A DNA stretch of 13,127 nt from Bacteroidales bacterium (lineage in GTDB: Bacteria; Bacteroidota; Bacteroidia; Bacteroidales; UBA4181), in NCBI GenBank assembly GCA_031259205.1, contig JAIRLS010000138.1, positions 1 through 13,127 of the forward strand, given 5' to 3'. Made by a program: the position numbers and the translations under genes. Each line of letters starts with the position of its first letter. Position 1 is the stretch's first letter. Shown here one piece after another: positions 7,482-13,127 of the stretch. The notes below the pieces were generated by a model, which saw nothing but the letters and a program-made list of their open reading frames with translations, did no database searches and was not told the origin of the DNA.

Positions 7482-10448
7482 ATGAAAACACAGGAAAACA
7501 AAACAAGGCCTTTGGCAGCCATATTATTGTTGACGGCTGTTTTTCGGTTATCGGCGCAGGCGCAACATACAGTTGAAGGCATGGTAAACGACGGCGGCGG
7601 CGATCCGTTGCCGGGTGTGAACATCACTGTAAAGAATACAATGACGGGCGTAATAACCAATTCCACAGGAAATTATGTCATCACGGTTCCTGACAACGAT
7701 GCGGTGCTGGTATTTTCTTTTGTAGGCTATGCTACACAAGAAATTACGGTAGGCAACCGGAACAAAATAGATATTACACTTGAAGAGAGTACTCAGAAAA
7801 TCGAGGAAGTAGTGGTGATCGGTTACGGAACGGTAGCCAAAAAAGACGTGACTACTGCCGTAGCGACGGTATCGTTGAAAGACCTCGACGAGCGTCCGAT
7901 TATCTTGGCGGAGCAAGCCATTCAGGGAAAAGCGGCAGGTGTGAACGTTTACCAGCCGAACGGTTCGCCGGGAGCCGGCATGGTCGTCCGCGTGCGGGGA
8001 ACGACCTCGTTCAACGGCAGCAACGACCCCTTGTATGTAGTGGACGGCATACCGGTGGACAACGTGAATTTCCTCTCGTCCAACGACATTGCCGGTATGC
8101 AGATTCTAAAAGACGCTTCTTCGGCAGCCATTTACGGATCACGTGCTGCCAACGGTGTGATACTCATTACTACCAAGCAAGCGCAGGAAGGCGCTAAGGT
8201 GACTATCAGCGCACAGATAGGCTTCAATCAGGTAATCAACAGTATCGAATCGCTCAATGCCGCACAATACAAGGAACTGATGGACGAAATCCGCCCCGGC
8301 GCCGTACCGGAAGGCACTACCGACCAAACGGACTGGTTCAATGAAGTGTATGGCACCGGCGTCACTCAAAATTACCAATTACAGATATCCAACGGCAACG
8401 ACAAATCGCGGTATTTCCTGTCGGGCGGCTATCTTGACGAAAAGGGCGTCATCGGTTCCGCATTTTTCCGAAGATATAATTTCCGTGCCAATATGGATAA
8501 TCAGGTAAGAAAATGGCTGAACGTCGGCGCTAATATCTCTTATTCGGACAATTCGAGCAACGGGATAGTGACCGGACAAGGCTCCAACCGCGGCGGGATA
8601 GTGCTGGCGGTGGTAAATCTGCCTACAGCCGCTCTCATCAAAGACGAAACGACCGGACTGTACAACCGAACCTTTTTCGGACAAAACATTACCAATCCTC
8701 TGGAAGCCATCGAAAACGGCAAGAACAGCAAAAATCGCGAAAACCGTCTGATTGCATCGGGTAACGCAACCATCACCTTCCTGCCTTCGCTGAACCTGAA
8801 ATCCTCCTTCGCCGTAGACCGGCGCAACAGCGTTTCAACGAGCTTTACTCCGCCGGTACACGGCATCGACCGCGACGATTGGGGATCGGCAGGAGATACC
8901 CGTAGCATGAACACTCTGTTGATTTTCGACAATGTGCTGACTTTCAAAAAATCATTCAACAAACACCATCTTGAAATGATGGCGGGCAGTTCGTGGACTG
9001 ACGCCGAATACTCGCAGAGTTACGTGAACGGCACACATTTCAGAGATGCTTCCATTCACACCCTCAACGCGGCTAACAAAATCGACTGGAACAATACCGG
9101 CTCCAACGCCTCGCACTGGGGAATCATGTCGATTTTCGGACGTATTGCCTATAACATCGACAGTAAATACATCATGACCGTCAATGTACGCGAAGACGGC
9201 TCGTCAAGGTTGCATCCCGACTACCGCTGGGGTGTTTTCCCGTCGTTTTCGGCAGCGTGGCGCATGTCGTCCGAAAGTTTCATGCAAGGAATCGAATGGC
9301 TGGATGACCTGAAAATACGGGGCGGCTGGGGACAAACGGGCAATCAGTCCGGCATAGGCGATTATGCCTATCTGCAACGCTACAACATCAGCCGGCAAGC
9401 ATGGTTCGACCCCGGAAAAATCGATGCAGTACCGCTGATCACGCCGGCTAACCTCAGAACTGCCGACCTCACTTGGGAAACAACCTCCCAAACCGACATA
9501 GGCATAGATGTGGCACTGTTGCGAAGCCGGCTTAACCTGACGGTAGATTATTACGTCAAAAATACCGCCGACATGCTGATGTACGTATCGCTGCCCGCCG
9601 GTGCAGCCGCAGCCGACAATATCGTCAGGAACGAAGGAGAAATGACTAACCGGGGAATCGAAATAACCGTCAATTCGCGTAATTTCACGGGCCACTTCTC
9701 ATGGAACACCGATTTTAACCTGTCATTCAATAAAAACAAACTGAAAAGTCTCGAATTGCAGAAAATCTACTACGACGCCGAAACAACCGATGCTTTCCAT
9801 CAGACGCGCGTGGTACGCAATGAACCGGGACGGGCGCTCGGCGGTTTCTACGGATACATCAGCGACGGAGTTGATCCGCAAACAGGCGAGCTGATGTATC
9901 GCGACATCAGCGGGGACGGGAAAATTACAGCCACAGACAAAACTTATATCGGCGATCCGAATCCTGACTTTATTTTCGGACTGACCAATGCTTTTTCGTA
10001 TAAAAACTTTAACCTGAACATCTTTATTCAAGGCGCCGTCGGCAACGATATTTTCAATGCCTCCAAAGGCGATACGGAAGGAATGTACGACCTTAAAAAC
10101 CAGTCGATAGAAACACTGAAACGCTGGAGAACGCCGGGACAAGTTACCGATGTTCCCAAAGCCGGCTTCAACCTGCAACCTTCCTCCTATTTCGTTGAAG
10201 ACGGGAGTTATCTTCGCGTAAAAGATATTTCACTATCCTATAATTTCAAAAACGGTTGGCTGAACAAAATGGACGTTTCACGTCTGCAACCCTATGTTAC
10301 GGTGCGAAACCTGTTGACCTTCACCGACTACAAGGGTATGGATCCCGAAGTAAACCAGTGGGGAAACAGCGGCGCCGTACAAGGCGTCGACTGGGGTACT
10401 TACCCGCACAGCCTGTTCTGTGTTTTCGGTATAAATGTTGAATTTTAA
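7482..10448 (+). CDS. SusC/RagA-family TonB-linked outer-membrane transporter
   Basis: This outer-membrane beta-barrel imports glycans, peptides or similar ligands captured by its SusD partner, powered by TonB-ExbBD. The protein is 988 aa, near the usual 1000. A signal peptide covers about 1-28 (LAAILLLTAVFRLSAQAQ). A carboxypeptidase-regulatory-like domain follows at about 29-102 (VEGMVNDGGGDPLPGVNITV, FSFVGYATQEI). The family hallmark IEEVVVIGYGTVAKKDVT is at 107-124. The plug domain, about 110-235, contains RGTTSFNGSNDPLYVVDGIP (172-191) and DASSAAIYGSRAANGVILIT (211-230). The barrel ends in an aromatic residue (FGINVEF). There is no STN domain, so coupling to an anti-sigma factor is not expected. 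The start at ATG 7482 gives a good signal peptide. The susD-type gene follows 12 bases after the stop, so the two are co-transcribed. The substrate cannot be deduced from this sequence. Confidence 0.95.
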   Translation: MKTQENKTRPLAAILLLTAVFRLSAQAQHTVEGMVNDGGGDPLPGVNITVKNTMTGVITNSTGNYVITVPDNDAVLVFSFVGYATQEITVGNRNKIDITLEESTQKIEEVVVIGYGTVAKKDVTTAVATVSLKDLDERPIILAEQAIQGKAAGVNVYQPNGSPGAGMVVRVRGTTSFNGSNDPLYVVDGIPVDNVNFLSSNDIAGMQILKDASSAAIYGSRAANGVILITTKQAQEGAKVTISAQIGFNQVINSIESLNAAQYKELMDEIRPGAVPEGTTDQTDWFNEVYGTGVTQNYQLQISNGNDKSRYFLSGGYLDEKGVIGSAFFRRYNFRANMDNQVRKWLNVGANISYSDNSSNGIVTGQGSNRGGIVLAVVNLPTAALIKDETTGLYNRTFFGQNITNPLEAIENGKNSKNRENRLIASGNATITFLPSLNLKSSFAVDRRNSVSTSFTPPVHGIDRDDWGSAGDTRSMNTLLIFDNVLTFKKSFNKHHLEMMAGSSWTDAEYSQSYVNGTHFRDASIHTLNAANKIDWNNTGSNASHWGIMSIFGRIAYNIDSKYIMTVNVREDGSSRLHPDYRWGVFPSFSAAWRMSSESFMQGIEWLDDLKIRGGWGQTGNQSGIGDYAYLQRYNISRQAWFDPGKIDAVPLITPANLRTADLTWETTSQTDIGIDVALLRSRLNLTVDYYVKNTADMLMYVSLPAGAAAADNIVRNEGEMTNRGIEITVNSRNFTGHFSWNTDFNLSFNKNKLKSLELQKIYYDAETTDAFHQTRVVRNEPGRALGGFYGYISDGVDPQTGELMYRDISGDGKITATDKTYIGDPNPDFIFGLTNAFSYKNFNLNIFIQGAVGNDIFNASKGDTEGMYDLKNQSIETLKRWRTPGQVTDVPKAGFNLQPSSYFVEDGSYLRVKDISLSYNFKNGWLNKMDVSRLQPYVTVRNLLTFTDYKGMDPEVNQWGNSGAVQGVDWGTYPHSLFCVFGINVEF

Positions 10449-10460
10449 AATCGTAAAACT

Positions 10461-11999
10461 ATGAAAACCAATCATGTATTATTTATCGCATGTATGTGCC
10501 CGCTGGCGTCCTGTTCGCTGGACTATGATCCGCTGGATACTTATTCGGACGTCACCGAAGGAACCGTCAATAATAACGCGGCGGTAATATTCAAGGACAA
10601 GGCTGCCGCAGTATTGCACCGGCAAACGCTGCTTAACCTGTTTAAAAACGGTCAGGAATACTGGTATCTCGACATGCTGTTGCTCGCCGATTCACATTCC
10701 GACAATGCTTATGCCGGCTCACCGGGAGCAGAAACCACGCCTTTTGAAGTAAATTCCATTGACGGATCAAACTCCAACCTGAAACGCGACTGGACAAGCC
10801 TGATGGCAAATGTGGCGCAGGCCAACCGATTGATATCCGGTATTGATGGGGTGAACGATCCGGCGCTTACCGACGCCGAAAAACATCAGTACAAGGCCGA
10901 AGCAAAAATACTCAGAGCAATGGTCTATTTTGACATGGTAAGGATGTGGGGCAATGTGCCTTTGATCACCACCCTTGCCGGAGATATCACCTCCGAAACC
11001 GTCGCAAGCGTTTATCCGGAATATTTTCCGCCTCAAACGGGGGAAATCGAAGTCTACCGTCAAATAGAAACCGATCTTCTCGAAGCGCTGGCGTATGCGC
11101 CGGATAACCATCCCGCCGACAAAACCATGCTCTCCAAATCTGTCGCCCGTGCATTGCTGGCAAAAGTGTATGCCGAGAAACCGTTGCGCGACTATGACAA
11201 GGTCATCCGGTATGCCGACGAACTGGCGTCCGACGGCTTCGACCTGACGGACAATTACAGCGATCTCTTCGGCGTGACGCTCGAAAATCCAAACCAGCCG
11301 CCGTCGCAAACCAACAAAGCCATCGATGCGAAAGCGCGAAACACGAAGGAAAGTATCTTCGAAGCGCAGTTCTTCCCCGGCGACGGCAACTGGGCGACAT
11401 GGATGTTCGGACGACAACTGGACAACTGGACAAACGCTTTCGAATGGGCAAAATGGATTACTCCTTCACGCGACCTCATCAAGGCGTTCAACAGCGAAAA
11501 CGGCGACCGGCGCTATGCGGAATCAGTGGCGTTTTACGCCTGCGGATGGAACGTCTATTACCCCGCCGAACATTACGCTTTCATGTACAAATGCCGCAGC
11601 GCTTTCAACAGCATTATTAAGATCAGATATGCCGACATCCTGCTGCTAAAAGCCGAAGCGCTTATCGGCAAAAACAATTTCAGCGGCGCGGAAGCAATCA
11701 TCAACCGGACGCGCCGGCGGGCAGGATTAAGCGACCTGCCGGCGTCGGCAACCGCCAACAAGGAGGCTATCCTCAACGCTTACCTGAAAGAACGCCGGCT
11801 CGAACTGGCTCTCGAAGGACAACGATGGTTCGACCTCGTACGCCTAAACAAGGTGGAGGAAGTGATGAACGCAGTGTACGGCACGGACGAAGGACGCTTC
11901 GCTCAAGTGTATCCTTTCACCGAATTATCCTATAAACTGCCTGTTCCGCAGGAACTGATCGACCAAAATTCAAACCTTGTTCAGAATCCCGGATATTAA
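10461..11999 (+). CDS. SusD/RagB-family nutrient-binding outer-membrane lipoprotein
   Basis: This surface lipoprotein caps the SusC-type barrel and binds its ligand. The protein is 512 aa, typical of the family. A lipoprotein signal ends in the lipobox LASC with the lipidated cysteine at residue 18, followed by SLDYDPLD. The helical SusD hallmark AEAKILRAMVYFDMVRMWGN lies at 146-165, followed by VPLIT. The C-terminal part shows IKIRYADILLLKAEAL, then LKERRLELALEGQRWFDLVR, and ends NSNLVQNPGY, the usual SusD finish. It begins 12 bases after the susC-type stop and is followed by a strong terminator, so the operon is probably just these two genes. The ligand is unknown. No neighbouring carbohydrate-active enzyme or peptidase is visible. 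Confidence 0.95.
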   Translation: MKTNHVLFIACMCPLASCSLDYDPLDTYSDVTEGTVNNNAAVIFKDKAAAVLHRQTLLNLFKNGQEYWYLDMLLLADSHSDNAYAGSPGAETTPFEVNSIDGSNSNLKRDWTSLMANVAQANRLISGIDGVNDPALTDAEKHQYKAEAKILRAMVYFDMVRMWGNVPLITTLAGDITSETVASVYPEYFPPQTGEIEVYRQIETDLLEALAYAPDNHPADKTMLSKSVARALLAKVYAEKPLRDYDKVIRYADELASDGFDLTDNYSDLFGVTLENPNQPPSQTNKAIDAKARNTKESIFEAQFFPGDGNWATWMFGRQLDNWTNAFEWAKWITPSRDLIKAFNSENGDRRYAESVAFYACGWNVYYPAEHYAFMYKCRSAFNSIIKIRYADILLLKAEALIGKNNFSGAEAIINRTRRRAGLSDLPASATANKEAILNAYLKERRLELALEGQRWFDLVRLNKVEEVMNAVYGTDEGRFAQVYPFTELSYKLPVPQELIDQNSNLVQNPGY

Positions 12000-12065
12000 C
12001 CCCTAATGTCAGGAATCTATTTTTTAGAACGACATGTACCTCATTGAAGCAGATCAATTTCATGG

Positions 12066-12096
12066 GGCTGTCTCAAAACCGAGTCAGCCTCTTTTT
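12066..12096 (+). terminator. Rho-independent terminator of the susC/susD-type operon
   Basis: GGCTGTCTC (12066-12074) pairs with GAGTCAGCC (12081-12089) in 8 of 9 positions around the loop AAAACC, and is followed by TCTTTTT. It lies 66 bases after the susD-type stop. The GGGGCTGTCTCAAAA sequence also resembles insertion-sequence ends seen in Bacteroidota, so it may have a mobile origin. Confidence 0.8.
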
Positions 12097-12347
12097 AACA
12101 CAGATTTTCATGTATAAATTCCGATGAGTGTATTTCAAATTGTCTCATTCTTTTTTCTTGTGTGCGGAGAAATTTTGTGCATGAATGCAAATCCCTTTAA
12201 CCCAACTTGGCAAAAATCACTCCCAAAACAGCGGACAATTTAGCCGTTTGCCGAGGATGCAAACTTCTATACCGTTAATAATAAGCGTATTACAAAATTG
12301 AGTTTCAAGAAAAGTCGTTTGTAGTCCCAGAATATTTTCAATAGGCA
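12097..12347. other. Non-coding stretch between terminator and transposase remnant
   Basis: No convincing gene was seen here. The stretch is AT-rich and contains copy 2 of the 21-bp near-repeat (12130-12150). The longest reading noted is a 43-residue - strand frame at 12217-12348 with no recognisable features. Part of this stretch is probably the unresolved left end of the IS1634-like element. Confidence 0.5.
12130..12150 (+). repeat. 21-bp near-repeat, copy 2
   Basis: This matches 3662-3682 at 19 of 21 positions, with the same orientation. It lies about 220 bases before the transposase promoter and could be near the outer end of the IS1634-like element; this is inference. Confidence 0.3.
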
Positions 12348-12377
12348 TTGTTACGTCAGGAAAAAGTATTATCTTTG
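12348..12377 (+). promoter_or_regulatory. Promoter of the IS1634-like transposase remnant
   Basis: TTG at 12348-12350, exactly 19 bases, then TATCTTTG at 12370-12377 form a textbook Bacteroidota promoter. It points into the transposase remnant and, beyond it, the IS1 element. The expected transcript start is near 12383. Confidence 0.65.
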
Positions 12378-12408
12378 CGGAAATTTTTGGTGCTATTTTT
12401 TATATAAA

Positions 12409-12428
12409 ATCTTCTTTATTAAGAAGAT
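12409..12428 (+). repeat. 8+8 bp inverted repeat at the start of the transposase remnant
   Basis: ATCTTCTT (12409-12416) and AAGAAGAT (12421-12428) pair perfectly around TATT. No T run follows, so it is not an ordinary terminator. In the mRNA it would fold over the first codons of the transposase reading frame, which could limit its translation. Confidence 0.45.
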
Positions 12429-12919
12429 AGATAAAAGCAATCCGAAAAAGGGCAGGGTATATTTTACATACCGTTTGTGTGAATCCTATCGTACTCATGG
12501 AAAAACTGTTAGACACTCCTGTATCAGCAATAACTCCTGAAAAGGCAGAGTATACACCGGATATTCAAAGAGTTGATGTGAAATCCATAGAAAATGAAGA
12601 CAGTCGTACTTTCGGATGCGAATGGATGGCTAAACAGATGGCCGACCGCTGTGGTTTGACGGATTTCCTGTCACAATTGACAGATAATCATCGTATAGCA
12701 CAGTTAATGTTAGCCGAGATTATTTGCCGTATGTCACATCCTTCATCGGAAGCGGAGAGCAGTCGCCGGATGTCCTGCGAAAGTTCGCTGTGCGAAATAC
12801 TTGGACTGCTCAAATATCCGACCCACAAGGAATTATACGCAGCAGCCCGGCATCTGTATGCACATAAAACGGAAATAGAAACATTCCTGGGTGGTGATGT
12901 AAAAAGCATGCTGATATAA
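12409..12919 (+). pseudogene. IS1634-like transposase, N-terminal remnant with frameshift
   Basis: Two reading frames together give the N-terminal part of a DDE-type transposase. The first, without an ATG, reads IFFIKKIDKSNPKKGRVYF then TYRLCESYRTHGKTVRHS and stops soon after. The second, openable at ATG 12497 or GTG 12479, continues from about AEYTPDIQRVDVKSIENEDS through RTFGCEWMAKQM and LMLAEIICRMSHPSSEAE to LYAHKTEIETFL, ending at 12919. The RTFGCEW, SHPSSE and SSLCEILG patterns resemble IS1634-family transposases. Those usually carry a longer linker between the two parts, so a deletion of several dozen residues plus a frame change is likely. The catalytic core is absent: the frame stops where the IS1 element begins. 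This is not a functional gene, and the family assignment is by recognition only. Confidence 0.65.
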
Positions 12920-12923
12920 AAAT

Positions 12924-12954
12924 TTGGCAATCAGGCTAAAAAGGAGTATTTTTG
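12924..12954 (+). promoter_or_regulatory. IS1 transposase promoter within the element end
   Basis: TTG at 12924-12926, a 20-base spacer and TATTTTTG at 12947-12954 match the Bacteroidota promoter pattern. The -7 box ends only 4 bases before the ATG at 12959, so transcription would start at or next to the start codon. Confidence 0.55.
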
Positions 12955-12958
12955 CAAA

Positions 12959-13127
12959 ATGGAAATAACAATAACTCTCCATTGTCCCGATTGCCAAAGC
13001 ACAAAAGTAAAAAAAAACGGCAAAAAGATATCGAAAAAGCAGAATTATTTGTACAAAGCATGTGGTCGTCAATTTATTGGCGACCATACCCTGTGTTATA
13101 AAGGATGTCATTCCGGTCTGATACAAA
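12959..13127 (+). CDS. IS1-family transposase, N-terminal zinc-finger part (InsA-like), cut by window end
   Basis: The first 56 residues start MEITITLHCPDCQSTKVKKN and continue with GKKISKKQNYLYKACGRQF then IGDHTLCYKGCHSGLIQ. This matches the N-terminal DNA-binding zinc-finger region of IS1-family transposases (InsA), as found in Bacteroidota copies. The first metal pair, C9 and C12, is present. In the second pair, usually CxxCGRQF, the first cysteine is replaced by tyrosine (Y32) while C35 remains, so metal binding may be impaired. The ATG at 12959 is the only sensible start and lies immediately after a promoter -7 box, leaving almost no leader. The catalytic DDE part is outside the window, so whether this copy is active cannot be judged. 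Confidence 0.8.
   Translation, partial: MEITITLHCPDCQSTKVKKNGKKISKKQNYLYKACGRQFIGDHTLCYKGCHSGLIQ

Larger units (their letters stand above)
12920..13127 (+). mobile_element. IS1-family insertion sequence, left part only
   Basis: The element seems to begin near 12920 (AATTTGGCAATCAGGC), directly after the transposase remnant loses similarity, and continues past the window end. The exact left end and target-site duplication cannot be set without the right end. It probably inserted into the IS1634-like copy, giving a nested arrangement. Confidence 0.6.

Noticed and set aside
12217..12348. 43-residue - strand frame in the non-coding stretch
   Set aside because: Short, no recognised motif, no convincing promoter, and inside a region of probable insertion-sequence debris.
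12479..12919. Complete 146-residue small protein gene starting at GTG 12479
   Set aside because: The sequence matches only the N-terminal part of an IS1634-like transposase. The missing upstream portion is visible in another frame and the catalytic core is absent.
12833..13126. - strand open frame over the IS1 start
   Set aside because: It runs antisense to the transposase remnant and the IS1 zinc-finger gene, and its hydrophobic translation has no recognisable features.

Overview
The window looks like a chromosomal segment of a Bacteroidales-type bacterium (phylum Bacteroidota). The evidence is a SusC/SusD pair, a DUF6377-type regulator, a Bacteroidota-style PpiD chaperone, and several copies of the Bacteroidota promoter pattern (TTG, 19-20 bases, TAnnTTTG). 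No RNA genes or CRISPR arrays were seen. Gene assignments are by recognition of protein motifs only; nothing was searched.

Left part, housekeeping (1-6021). dnaE, the replicative DNA polymerase III alpha subunit, runs on the + strand from ATG 118. It converges on a large ppiD-like SurA-N/parvulin membrane-anchored foldase gene on the - strand (6021 to 3925). The 285 bases between their stop codons hold the broken 3' end of another - strand gene. It has a glutamate-rich coiled-coil tail and two apparent compensating frameshifts.

Middle, nutrient uptake (6022-12096). A divergent intergenic region carries a good promoter and a 9+9 bp inverted repeat. It leads into a membrane-anchored DUF6377-type regulator whose N-terminal sensor half is unusually short. 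A susC/susD-type pair follows, with its own -7 box and a terminator after susD. The regulator probably controls the pair (inference from position). The pair encodes an outer-membrane TonB-dependent transporter and its substrate-binding surface lipoprotein. No glycosidase or other enzyme gene lies beside it in this window, so the substrate cannot be named.

Right part, mobile DNA (about 12100-13127). A near-perfect promoter drives the decayed N-terminal part of an IS1634-like transposase, which has no ATG in the family-like frame, a frameshift or deletion, and a truncated 3' end. Directly downstream starts an IS1-family element, cut by the window end. Its promoter sits so close to the transposase ATG that the message may be leaderless, and one expected zinc-finger cysteine is a tyrosine. 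This is a nested insertion-sequence scar beside the transport locus.

I did not find convincing evidence of a wholly new system. The most interesting points are the shortened regulator, the palindrome in its leader, and the nested insertion sequences.
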